A stretch of DNA of 64,000 nucleotides from Pseudomonadota bacterium. GTDB lineage: Bacteria; Pseudomonadota; Alphaproteobacteria; SP197. Numbering within the stretch: the stretch's first letter is position 1; every line of letters starts with the position of its first letter. The stretch lies in contig JBCCIS010000002.1 in assembly GCA_039028155.1 (NCBI GenBank), positions 62,001-126,000 of the forward strand, written 5' to 3'. The notes under the pieces were generated by a model. The model did no database searches, was not told the origin of the DNA, and saw only the letters and a list, made by a program, of their open reading frames with translations. This document shows positions 43,291 to 51,579 of this stretch, in pieces. Both the position numbers and the translations under genes were made by a program.

Positions 43291-44546
43291 GAAACGGCGC
43301 TGTCCTGTGCGACGGTCAGTTTGCGCTGGCGCGCGACATTGGTCTTGCGCGCAGCGTGCCGGCCCTCGGCCAGGTGCATCTTGACCAGGCGGTTGACGTT
43401 CTCCAGCCCGTCGAGCAGGCCCGGAACGACGACCTTGCTGGGGCGGCGCTGCTGCGTCAGCTGCCGCATGGCGGTCGCCATGACCGACGGGTTTTCGGCA
43501 CTGTCCTCGGTCAGCATGGAAACCAGGCCCAGCTCCTGCGCGCGCGAGGCGCGGATCAGCTGCTCGCGGCGCGGCACCTGTCGCGGCACGATCAGCGCCG
43601 GTTTGTCGAACGACAGGATCTCGCAGAACGTGTTGTAGCCACCCATGGCAACGACACCGGAGGCTTGCGCCATCAGCGTCTCCAGATGAGCGTCAAAGGT
43701 AATCGCCGTGACGTTATCCAGCTTGTCGACGCGGTCCTGGAAGTCCGACTTCAGCTCCGGCTGCATGAAGGGACCAAAGACGATCAGCGCGTGGGTCGGC
43801 GGCGCCATCTCACTCTCGTAGGCCTTCAGCACCCAATCGACCAGTTGGTCGCCGTCGCCACCGCCGCCGGTGGTGACCAGGATGAATGGCTCCTCGACAC
43901 CGTCGGGCAGGCCAGGGTCGGGCAGCGCCTGGGGCACCGAGCGTTCGAGATAGCCGGTATAGACCATCTTGTGACGCACCGATTGCGGGACGCTGAGGTG
44001 TTCCAGGGGATCGTGGATCTGGGGCAGGCCATAGACCCAGATCTCGTCGTAGATATCACGCAGTGCCGGCATGGCGCCTTTGCGCTCCCATTCCGGCGCC
44101 AGCAGGGTGGCATCGTCCATGACGTCGCGCAGGCCCAGAATCAGCTTTGTGCCGCGCGCCTTCAGCATCTCCATCGTCTCTTTGACCTCGCCGCGCAGGC
44201 CCAGCGGTTCCTTGTCGACCAGCAGGATGTCGGGATCGAAGATATCGGCGGTGTGCTTGATGATCGATGCGCGCATCGCCATGGTCTGCTCGGTGTCGAG
44301 CAGCAGGTTCAGCGCCGTGTACTCGCCATTGCGCAGCTTAATGACACCGGGCACGCGCACGAAGTCGACGCGGGCGCGGAAGTCGAAGCTGCCGATGATG
44401 GGCGAGCCTGAGAGGATCAAGACCGTCAGGTTGTCGATATCGCCGACCATCGCGTGGGCCAGCGCGCGGCAACGCCGCAGATGACCGAGACCAAAGCTGT
44501 CGTGACTATAGATCAGGACACGCGGCCTGTTGGCTGCCCTCGTCAT
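43287..44546 (-). CDS. MurG-like glycosyltransferase, first gene of the glycan/importer operon
   Basis: A protein of 419 residues from ATG 44546 (the open frame continues 19 codons upstream without a ribosome site). It starts RVLIYSHDSFGLGHLRRCRALA, again a GLGHLRR acceptor motif. The C-terminal donor half has FILVTTGGGGDGDQLVDW and GVVAMGGYNTFCEILSFDKPALIVPR, the MurG-type GGxNT donor loop. It diverges from the 901-residue ABC exporter gene 201 bp away, so both units are probably controlled from the shared spacer. Confidence 0.9.
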   Translation of the reverse strand: MTRAANRPRVLIYSHDSFGLGHLRRCRALAHAMVGDIDNLTVLILSGSPIIGSFDFRARVDFVRVPGVIKLRNGEYTALNLLLDTEQTMAMRASIIKHTADIFDPDILLVDKEPLGLRGEVKETMEMLKARGTKLILGLRDVMDDATLLAPEWERKGAMPALRDIYDEIWVYGLPQIHDPLEHLSVPQSVRHKMVYTGYLERSVPQALPDPGLPDGVEEPFILVTTGGGGDGDQLVDWVLKAYESEMAPPTHALIVFGPFMQPELKSDFQDRVDKLDNVTAITFDAHLETLMAQASGVVAMGGYNTFCEILSFDKPALIVPRQVPRREQLIRASRAQELGLVSMLTEDSAENPSVMATAMRQLTQQRRPSKVVVPGLLDGLENVNRLVKMHLAEGRHAARKTNVARQRKLTVAQDSAVS

Positions 44547-44747
44547 GGCGCCTCCCGAATCACCCCATCCCCAGTTGCGTGGAACTATGGCACAGGGGGG
44601 CAAGCGCCGAAAAGCCTGAGATTTGACCGGCTTGCGGCCCCGAGGACGTGGCGTTGGGAACCCGTTTACCGGCCCACGTCGCTTCTATAGTCTTTCTGGC
44701 CGCCAAATATGGCCAAATTGGGGGGCAAGGCCGCTTAGTGCCGTTTC
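44547..44747. promoter_or_regulatory. Shared divergent control region of glycan operon and exporter
   Basis: A spacer of 201 bp between divergent genes, without a gene. A TTGACC (44622-44627) and other AT-richer stretches occur, but I cannot define a promoter pair with confidence. Its position suggests coordinated expression of the two units. Confidence 0.45.
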
Positions 44748-47453
44748 ATGGAACGTACAATTTACAAGTTCATCTTTCGCTATTCGAAGCGGCAACAGAT
44801 TTTCATTCTGTGTTTCACGCTGCTTTCGCTGCCGTTTTATTATGCCTCGCTCGATATCCCCAAGTTAATCGTCAACAACGTCCTTACCGATATTCCCGAA
44901 TACGTGCCAGTCGACATGCGGGAAGCGGCAACGGCGGAGTCGGTGCCGCGTTATCTGGAGGTCATGGGCATCCAGCTCGGCGATGTCGACCGGTTGCACC
45001 TGCTGGCGGTCTATTGCGGCCTCTTCCTGTTCCTGGTGCTCGTCAACGGCGGCTTCAAGTGGTTCATCAACGTCTATAAGGGCCTCCTTGGCGAGCGCAT
45101 GCTGCGCCGCCTGCGTTATCAGCTCTTCAGCCGCGTCTTGCGCTTCCCGCTGCCCCATTTCCGCCGGGTCGGTTCGGGCGAGATCATTCCGATGATCACC
45201 CAGGAGGTCGAGCCATTGGGCGGCTTTATCGGTGATTCGATCGCCCTGCCGCTCTATCAGGGCGGCCTTTTGATCACCGCGCTGGTCTTCATCTTCATGC
45301 AGGACCCCTGGATGGGCGCGGCGGCCATCTCGCTCTATCCGATCCAGGGCTGGATCATTCCGAAGCTGCAGCGCCAGGTGAACCTGCTCGGCAAGGCGCG
45401 GGTGAAGGAGGTGCGCAAGCTCTCCGAGCGCATCTCCGAGACCGTCCAGTCGAGCCAGGAGATGCATGCCAACGATACCATGCGTTTCGAGCTGGCCGAC
45501 TTCGCGTGGCGCATGCAGCGCATCTTCGAGATCCGCTACGACATCTTCAGGAAGAAGTTCTTCATCAAGTTCCTGAACAACTTCCTGGCCCAGCTGACGC
45601 CGTTCTTCTTTTACGCGGTCGGCGGCTATCTGGTGATTCAGGGCGATCTGTCGTTGGGCGGCCTGGTCGCGGTTCTGGCAGCCTACAAGGACCTGCAGCC
45701 GCCATGGAAAGAGCTGTTGAACTTCTATCAGATCAAGGAAGATTCGAAGATCAAGTACGACCAGGTCGTCACCCAGTTCGCGCCGCCCGGCATGCGCGAC
45801 GAAGACATCGTTTTCGGCAACGACCATCAGGTCAAACCGTTCACCCAGGGGCTTTCCGCCAGCAATCTGCAATACGCCGAAGACGGTGATTCGATCATCG
45901 ATGGGCTGACGCTTGAGGTCGGCGCCACCAGCCACATCGCCATCGTCGGCGACGCCTCAAGCGGCAAGACGGAAACCGCGCTCTTGTTGGCGCACCTGAT
46001 CGACAGCACCGGTGGCACCTTGCGCGTGAGCGGCGAGGATGCCACGCATTTGCCTGAGGCCTCGACCGGCCAGCGGGTCGGCTTTGTCGGCGGCTCGACC
46101 CATCTGATCTCCGCCAGCCTGGCTGATAACCTGCTCTATGGCCTTAAGCACGCCGAACTCGCGCCGCGCGAGCCCGACGATCCCGATGAGAAACGTGCGA
46201 TGGCGCGCTCTAAGGCAGAGGCCGAGCGCACCGGCAACACCACCGAAGACCGTCATGGCGAGTGGATCGACTATGCGGCGGCCGGCGTCAGCGATGCCCA
46301 AGGCTTGAACCAGGCGGTGCTGCGCGCGCTCGAGGTCGCCGACATGACCGAGGATGTCTATGGCCTTGGCTTGCGCGGGACGCTTGACCCGGAAGCACGC
46401 CCGGAAGCAGCCGAGATGCTGCTGGAGGCGCGCCGTATGCTGCAGCAGCGCCTGGACGATCCGGCTTATCGCGGCCTGGTCGAGCCGTTCGACGCCCTGA
46501 AGTACAACACCAACGCGACGTTGGCCGAAAACCTGCTGTTCGGCACGCCGGTCGGTGACGCGTTCGATCTGGAGCGCCTGGCCGAGAACCCCTATGTCAT
46601 GGAGACGCTGGGCAAGGTCGGGCTGGAAGACGAGCTGCTCGACATGGGTTTCGAAGTCGCCCAGACCATGATCGAGCTGTTCGCCGATCTGCCGCCCGAG
46701 CACGAGTTTTTCGCCCAGTTCGCCTTCATCTCGCTCGACGATCTGCCGGACTATCAGGCGATCGTGCGGCGCGCCGAACGCGATGGCGTCAAGGCGCTGG
46801 AAGGCGACGAGCGGCTGAAGCTCTTGTCGCTGCCGTTCAAGCTGATTCCGTCACGTCATCGCCTGGGCCTGATCGACGACGACATCCAGTCGCGCATCCT
46901 CAAAGCCCGCGCGCTGTTCGCCGAGAACCTGCCGGACGACCTGAAGGGCTCGGTCGAGTTCTTCGAGCGCACGCTCTACAACGCCGCGTCCTCGCTGCAG
47001 GACAACATCCTGTTCGGCAAGCTCGCCTATGGCCGCGCCCAGGCGCAGACCAAGGTCGGCGAGCTGATGTCCGAGGTGATCGCCCAACTTAACCTCAGAC
47101 CGACGGTCATCGAGGTCGGGCTCGACTTTGAGGTCGGCGTCGGCGGCTCGCGGCTGTCGCCGGCCCAGCGCCAGAAGGTCGCGATTGCGCGCGCGATCCT
47201 GAAACGCCCGGACATCATGATTCTATCCGAAGCCACCGCCGCGTTGGACGGCGCCGCCCAAAGCACCATATTGAGAAACATTCGCAAGGAGTGCGAGGGC
47301 CGGGCGTTGATCTGGATCCTGCACCGGCCAAGCCAGGCGCGCGAATTCGACCAGGTTGTCGTCATGAAGGGCGGCAAGATCGTCGAGAGAGGTCGTTTTG
47401 AGGATCTGGCCGAGGGCCAGTCAACCTTGGCCGACCTGATGGCGGCTGAATGA
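44748..47453 (+). CDS. ABC exporter with an interrupted nucleotide-binding domain
   Basis: The product has 901 residues. The first about 340 form a type-1 exporter membrane domain: hydrophobic stretches at 18-36 and 85-103, then GLLGERMLRRLRYQLFSRVLRFP and the intracellular-loop segment GSGEIIPMITQEVEPLGGFIGD. The ATPase domain has Walker A GDASSGKT near 401-408, but the signature LSPAQRQKVAIARA is near 803, about 400 residues later instead of about 100. The insertion contains three related segments: SASLADNLLYG (about 456), ATLAENLLFG (about 590) and SSLQDNILFG (about 748). Walker B reads IMILSEATAALD, with Ser for the usual Asp but the catalytic Glu kept. The H-loop His is in ILHRPSQ. I infer export of a glycan-linked molecule. 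Confidence 0.88.
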   Translation: MERTIYKFIFRYSKRQQIFILCFTLLSLPFYYASLDIPKLIVNNVLTDIPEYVPVDMREAATAESVPRYLEVMGIQLGDVDRLHLLAVYCGLFLFLVLVNGGFKWFINVYKGLLGERMLRRLRYQLFSRVLRFPLPHFRRVGSGEIIPMITQEVEPLGGFIGDSIALPLYQGGLLITALVFIFMQDPWMGAAAISLYPIQGWIIPKLQRQVNLLGKARVKEVRKLSERISETVQSSQEMHANDTMRFELADFAWRMQRIFEIRYDIFRKKFFIKFLNNFLAQLTPFFFYAVGGYLVIQGDLSLGGLVAVLAAYKDLQPPWKELLNFYQIKEDSKIKYDQVVTQFAPPGMRDEDIVFGNDHQVKPFTQGLSASNLQYAEDGDSIIDGLTLEVGATSHIAIVGDASSGKTETALLLAHLIDSTGGTLRVSGEDATHLPEASTGQRVGFVGGSTHLISASLADNLLYGLKHAELAPREPDDPDEKRAMARSKAEAERTGNTTEDRHGEWIDYAAAGVSDAQGLNQAVLRALEVADMTEDVYGLGLRGTLDPEARPEAAEMLLEARRMLQQRLDDPAYRGLVEPFDALKYNTNATLAENLLFGTPVGDAFDLERLAENPYVMETLGKVGLEDELLDMGFEVAQTMIELFADLPPEHEFFAQFAFISLDDLPDYQAIVRRAERDGVKALEGDERLKLLSLPFKLIPSRHRLGLIDDDIQSRILKARALFAENLPDDLKGSVEFFERTLYNAASSLQDNILFGKLAYGRAQAQTKVGELMSEVIAQLNLRPTVIEVGLDFEVGVGGSRLSPAQRQKVAIARAILKRPDIMILSEATAALDGAAQSTILRNIRKECEGRALIWILHRPSQAREFDQVVVMKGGKIVERGRFEDLAEGQSTLADLMAAE

Positions 47454-47478
47454 AGAAGGACGAAGGGAGCACCTGACC

Positions 47479-47934
47479 ATGAGTCTTCAGCAAGATGTCG
47501 ATCTGCTGCGCAACATCCCGTTGTTCGCCAAGATCGAGCCGAGCAAACTCAAGCTCCTGGCCTTTACCGCCGAACGCCTGAGCTTCACGTCCGGCGACGT
47601 GCTCTGCCACCAAGGCGAGCAGGGCGATTCAGCCTATATCATCATCGACGGCGAAGCCGACGTCATCGTCGATACCGAAACCGGCCCGGTCACCGTCGCG
47701 ACGCTGAAGACGAACGACTTCCTGGGCGAAACGGCGATCCTGTGCGATGTGCCGCGTACCGCGACGGTCAAGGCGAAGTCGGACCTGACGGCGCTGATGA
47801 TTTCGAAGGATCTGTTCTTCCAGCTGGTGACCCAGTTCCCATCGATGTCAATCGAGATCATGCGTGAGCTGGCGCGCCGCGTCGAACGCACGACCGCGCA
47901 ACTGCGCGAAGCCGTCTCGCAACAAAAACACTAG
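47479..47934 (+). CDS. Cyclic-nucleotide-binding domain protein
   Basis: A single CRP-type beta-barrel domain of 151 residues. It has SFTSGDVLCHQGEQGDSAYIIIDGEADV (glycine-rich strands) and the phosphate-binding cassette FLGETAILCDVPRTATV, in which Glu and Arg are the residues that hold cNMP. There is no DNA-binding domain after the barrel, only a C-terminal helix (MSIEIMRELARRVERTTAQLREA). It could therefore act as a regulatory partner of the exporter encoded 25 bp upstream. A cyclase is present elsewhere in the window. Confidence 0.9.
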   Translation: MSLQQDVDLLRNIPLFAKIEPSKLKLLAFTAERLSFTSGDVLCHQGEQGDSAYIIIDGEADVIVDTETGPVTVATLKTNDFLGETAILCDVPRTATVKAKSDLTALMISKDLFFQLVTQFPSMSIEIMRELARRVERTTAQLREAVSQQKH

Positions 47935-47948
47935 ATCGACCGACATCG

Positions 47949-48434
47949 ATGAGTCGTCTCGATAGCGCAATCCGCCGCCTTGAAGCCCAGCGCACCTGTT
48001 TGGAAACCGCCGCTGCCATGATCGCGGAAGTACCAGGACCTGTCCTGGAGTTCGGTCTGGGCAATGGGCGCACGTTTGATCACCTGCGGCAGATTCTGCC
48101 GGACCGCGAGATCTTCGAGTTCGACCGCCAGGTAGCCGCGCATCCCGACTGCATTCCCGACGACGATCACATGATCCTCGGCGATTTCCGCGACACCGTG
48201 CCGCAGGCGCTTGAGCGCGTTGGCGCGCCCGCGGCGATGATCCACTTCGATATCGGCTCCGGTGACGCGGCGGCCAACGCTGAACTGGCGTCGTGGATGG
48301 CCGGCGCGACGAAAGACCTGCTCGCCACGAACGGCGTCGCATTGGCCGATCAGGAACTCATCGGATCGCCGTGGCGGACGCTTGCTCTGCCCGATGGCGT
48401 GGCGCCCGGGCGCTACTTCATGTACCGGGCCTGA
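47949..48434 (+). CDS. Small class I SAM-dependent methyltransferase (Methyltransf_17-like)
   Basis: A protein of 161 residues. The SAM motif is PVLEFGLGNGRTFDHLRQI, with EIFEFDRQVAAHPDC for the second strand and AAMIHFDIGSGDAAANAELASW for motif IV. Its length and the LEFGLGNGRTFDHLR pattern match a small family of alphaproteobacterial methyltransferases, Methyltransf_17 as I recall it. It follows the cyclic-nucleotide-binding gene by 14 bp. It converges with the enoyl-CoA hydratase-like gene 9 bp away. The substrate is unknown. Confidence 0.82.
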   Translation: MSRLDSAIRRLEAQRTCLETAAAMIAEVPGPVLEFGLGNGRTFDHLRQILPDREIFEFDRQVAAHPDCIPDDDHMILGDFRDTVPQALERVGAPAAMIHFDIGSGDAAANAELASWMAGATKDLLATNGVALADQELIGSPWRTLALPDGVAPGRYFMYRA

Positions 48435-48443
48435 CGTTCCCGA

Positions 48444-49208
48444 TCAGCTGCCGCGAAAGTCCGGCTTGCGTTTCTGCCTGCTGGCGGCAAGCCCTTCGGC
48501 AAGATCGTCGGAGGCGAAGCAGGCGAGCGTCTCTTCCTTCAGGCGCGCCGCATCGAGTGTGCCGCGGCTGATCTCGTTGATCGCCCGTTTCATGCCGCGC
48601 ACGGCCAACGGCGACATACCGGCGAGTTCGTCGACAAAGGTCTCGACGGTCCGCGCGAGATCGCCGCGCGCGACGACACGATCAAGAAAGCCGATTTGGA
48701 GGAGTTCGTCCGACGGCATGACTTCGCTGGCCAGGAACAGGCGGCGCGCGACCTGGGGTCCCAGGCGCTCGACAAAACGTCTAAGGCCGGTCTCGTGATA
48801 GATGACGCCCAGGCGCGCCGGCGGCATGACCAGCTTCATGCCATCGACGCCGATGCGGAAGTCGCAAGCCAGTGCCAGATCACAGGCGCCGCCATAGACG
48901 CTGCCGTTAAGCGCGCAGACCGTGGGTAATGCCATCGCTTCCATGCGATCGCACAGGCGCTCCAAGGGATTGTTCGACCAGTCGGTTTCCTGCACCGCGC
49001 CCAGGTCGACACCGGCGCAGAAACTGCGTTCGCCGGCACCTGTCAGCAAAAGGACGCGCAGATCGTCGCGGCTATCGATATCCTCGAGCAGGGTGGTGAA
49101 CGCGCCCATGTCGGAGATTTCCAACAGATTGTGCTTGGCCGGCCGGCTCAAGGTGATCGTCGCGATAACGCCGTCGACGTCGAGCTTCAGGACGTCGCTG
49201 GCGCTCAC
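48444..49208 (-). CDS. Enoyl-CoA hydratase/isomerase (crotonase) family protein
   Basis: A protein of 254 residues with the crotonase oxyanion-hole pattern GERSFCAGVDLGA and SVYGGACDLALACDFRIG. The first catalytic Glu position (GGxCEL in hydratases) is GGACDL. The second, normally in PEARLG, is PPARLGVIYHETG. Both Glu residues of the hydratase mechanism are therefore replaced, and a hydratase reaction is unlikely. A decarboxylase, isomerase or other CoA chemistry is possible. It overlaps the exonuclease gene by 4 bases. Confidence 0.88.
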   Translation of the reverse strand: MSASDVLKLDVDGVIATITLSRPAKHNLLEISDMGAFTTLLEDIDSRDDLRVLLLTGAGERSFCAGVDLGAVQETDWSNNPLERLCDRMEAMALPTVCALNGSVYGGACDLALACDFRIGVDGMKLVMPPARLGVIYHETGLRRFVERLGPQVARRLFLASEVMPSDELLQIGFLDRVVARGDLARTVETFVDELAGMSPLAVRGMKRAINEISRGTLDAARLKEETLACFASDDLAEGLAASRQKRKPDFRGS

Positions 49209-50011
49209 GAGGGCACGTCCAGGGTCACGCTGACCGGTGCGTGGTCGCTGGGCAGATCCCAGCCGCGCACATGCTTCTGCACCTCCGCGCCTTTCAGATG
49301 TCGCCGCAGCGGCGGCGTCACCCAGACGTGATCAAGCCGCCGCCCCTTGTCGGCGGCTTCCCAATCCTTCGCGCGGTAACTCCACCACGAATAGAGCTTT
49401 TCGTCCTCGGGGACGAAGTAGCGGACCGCGTCGACCCAGTCGTGCGCCTTGCGCAGCCGTTCCATGGCGGCGACCTCGACCGGCGTGTGGCTGACCACCT
49501 TCAGGAGCTGCTTGTGCGACCAGACATCGGTCTCGAGCGGCGCGATGTTCAGATCGCCGACCATGACAAAGCGGTTCCTTGGTTTCTTGCGCGCGGCGAA
49601 CCACGATGTCATGTCATCGACGAACTGCAGCTTATGGGCAAACTTCGGGTTCAGGTCGGGATCCGGTACGTCACCGCCGGCGGGCACATAGAAGTTGTTG
49701 AGTTCGATCTTGCCGGGCAGCACGGCCCAGACGTGGCGCCCGTCGGTCTTGCCGCACCAGTCCTTCTTGCCGCTATCGGAGAACGGCACGCGGCTGACGA
49801 TCGCGACGCCGTTGTATCCCTTGAAACCGTTGACGGCTATGTGTTCCCAGCCGACATCGCGAATGGCGTCGGCGGGGAACTGTTCGTCGGTCGCCTTGAT
49901 TTCCTGCAGCGCCAGGACGTCCGGCTGGTGTTCCTTCAAATAGGCGATCACCGTGTCGATCCTGAGACGCACCGAGTTGATGTTCCACGTAGCCAACGTC
50001 AGCGACGTCAC
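49205..50011 (-). CDS. xth: Exodeoxyribonuclease III (AP endonuclease)
   Basis: A protein of 268 residues of the exonuclease-endonuclease-phosphatase superfamily. It has the TLATWNINSVRLR start, the metal-binding Glu in DVLALQEIKATDEQFP, GYNGVAIVSR, MVGDLNIAP with its Asp-x-Asn pair, RRLDHVWVTP and the catalytic DLPSDHAPVSV. It removes 3' blocking groups and cleaves at abasic sites in base-excision repair. The start overlaps the stop of the preceding Dabb gene. Confidence 0.95.
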   Translation of the reverse strand: MTSLTLATWNINSVRLRIDTVIAYLKEHQPDVLALQEIKATDEQFPADAIRDVGWEHIAVNGFKGYNGVAIVSRVPFSDSGKKDWCGKTDGRHVWAVLPGKIELNNFYVPAGGDVPDPDLNPKFAHKLQFVDDMTSWFAARKKPRNRFVMVGDLNIAPLETDVWSHKQLLKVVSHTPVEVAAMERLRKAHDWVDAVRYFVPEDEKLYSWWSYRAKDWEAADKGRRLDHVWVTPPLRRHLKGAEVQKHVRGWDLPSDHAPVSVTLDVPS

Positions 50012-50334
50012 GCAGCGTCTCCGTCGCGCAGCGAACCGGGCGCTTTCGACGGCGACTCGAAATCGACGGCAATGCGCAGATCGCGCATCGGCCGGACCAC
50101 CTGGATGGTCTCGTGATAGATCGGATGCGCCTTGAACGCCTCGAGCGCTGCCTCATCCTCGAACTCGCCATAGACGACGACATCGATCTCGTCGGACAGC
50201 GCATCCTTGCGGCTGTTCAATTCGACCTCCAGGACAGTTGCCGCCGGGATCTCGCACAGGCGCCTGAGCCCGTTCTTGACCGCCTCGACGTTGGCCGGGT
50301 CCTCGGCGCGGAACAGAACGATATGACGGATCAT
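50008..50334 (-). CDS. Dabb (stress-responsive alpha/beta barrel) domain protein
   Basis: A protein of 108 residues starting MIRHIVLFRAEDPANVEAV, the typical Dabb opening with the HIVLF strand, and containing EIDVVVYGEFEDEAALEAFKAHPIYHE. These dimeric ferredoxin-like proteins include stress-induced plant proteins and bacterial enzymes of unclear function. It overlaps pabB upstream and xth downstream by four bases each. Confidence 0.85.
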   Translation of the reverse strand: MIRHIVLFRAEDPANVEAVKNGLRRLCEIPAATVLEVELNSRKDALSDEIDVVVYGEFEDEAALEAFKAHPIYHETIQVVRPMRDLRIAVDFESPSKAPGSLRDGDAA

Positions 50335-51485
50335 GCCGACAACGCTCCGACCGTGACCGATGGTTCAAGCGTGCTTGTCATGACTCTCGCTTTCAGCAGA
50401 CATTCCTCGTACTCCGATTGCGGGCGCGAATCCGACACGATCGCGCTGCCCACGTTGTAGACGATCTGATCGTTACCAAAGAGACTTAGGGTTCGGATCG
50501 CGACATTAAAACATGCCGCGCCGCCGGGCTCGATGTATCCGATGGCGCCGCAATAGGCGCCTCGCGGTCCACTCTCGATCTCGCGGATGATTTCCATGGC
50601 CCGGATCTTCGGCGCGCCCGTGACCGAGCCGCATGGAAACAGGCTTCGAAAGATCTGCGGCACATCGATGCCCTCGCATAACCGGGCCTCGATGCCCGAG
50701 GTCATTTGGTGCAGCGTTGGAAACGTCTCTACCGTGAAAAGGTCGGTGACCTCGACCGACCCGATCTCGCTGACCCGGCCGACATCGTTGCGCAAGAGGT
50801 CGACGATCATCAGGTTCTCGGCTCGTGACTTGTCGTCGGCCTGCATGGCGCGCGCGATCGCGTCGTCGTCGGCCTGGGTCGCGCCGCGTCCGGCCGTGCC
50901 CTTCATCGGCCGCACGCGAATGCGGCGTCCGTCCAACTGAAAGAACAGTTCCGGCGACACGGTCACGACCGTCGGTTCGCCCAGGCTGACCACGCCGCCG
51001 TAACGCACCGGCTGGCGCTGCCGCAGATCGCCATAAAGGCCCATCGCGTTGCCATCGACGGTGCCCGTCATCGGGAAGGTCAGATTGATCTGATAGACAT
51101 CGCCCGACCGGATGTAATCCATTACGCGATCGAAGCGGCTGACATAGTCTTGCAGCGACCATGCCGGATCGAGGCCGCCTAAATTGCAGCCGGTGTCGAA
51201 CGTCAACGGCGGCTGGTGCTGGACCGTTTCGAAGGCGCCGAAGGCAAGCAGCGGCGTCATCCGGCCCGCCGGCAACAGCGCCGTCAACTTCGGCTCCAGG
51301 CCATAGCCGAGCTCGTAGCTGGCATACCCGGCCAGATGCAGGCCCTGGTCCAGGCACTCGGCCATGGCCGCGAAGCAGGGCTCGACATCCTCAAGGCGAT
51401 CGGCCGTTAGGCAGCGCACCGGCGCGCCGTAGAAGCGCTCGCGGCCGGCGACCTGATCCTCCAGATAGACGTAAGGCTCTGTCAT
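50331..51485 (-). CDS. pabB: Aminodeoxychorismate synthase component I
   Basis: A protein of 384 residues. It carries the chorismate-binding domain with SGDVYQINLTFPM, RVRPMKGTAGRGAT, ENLMIVDLLRNDVGRVSEIGSVEV and SVTGAPKIRAMEIIREIE. The VYQIN and KGTA sequences fit PabB better than TrpE. It aminates chorismate for folate synthesis; a glutamine amidotransferase subunit is required but not adjacent. ATG 51485 is preferred over the start of the longer frame at 51629. The gene is first in the pabB-Dabb-xth-crotonase group. Confidence 0.93.
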   Translation of the reverse strand: MTEPYVYLEDQVAGRERFYGAPVRCLTADRLEDVEPCFAAMAECLDQGLHLAGYASYELGYGLEPKLTALLPAGRMTPLLAFGAFETVQHQPPLTFDTGCNLGGLDPAWSLQDYVSRFDRVMDYIRSGDVYQINLTFPMTGTVDGNAMGLYGDLRQRQPVRYGGVVSLGEPTVVTVSPELFFQLDGRRIRVRPMKGTAGRGATQADDDAIARAMQADDKSRAENLMIVDLLRNDVGRVSEIGSVEVTDLFTVETFPTLHQMTSGIEARLCEGIDVPQIFRSLFPCGSVTGAPKIRAMEIIREIESGPRGAYCGAIGYIEPGGAACFNVAIRTLSLFGNDQIVYNVGSAIVSDSRPQSEYEECLLKARVMTSTLEPSVTVGALSA

Positions 51486-51579
51486 CGCACCCAATCTGGC
51501 GCCGCTTGCGCCATGTTCCGGCGGTGGCGGCGCGTCTGTCCCCAACACCCTGCGACGGGTTATGCGGCGCTGTAGCCCG

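Noticed and set aside
39177-43638. Long rightward open frames (586 and 568 codons) opposite the glycosyltransferase operon
   Set aside because: They are antisense to recognisable glycosyltransferases, phosphatase and deacetylase genes, and have no recognisable domains.
44748-47453. Reading the exporter as a pseudogene or two fused genes because of its long insertion and Ser in Walker B
   Set aside because: The frame is continuous, the catalytic Glu, Walker A and H-loop are present, and the insertion has internal similarity rather than decayed sequence.
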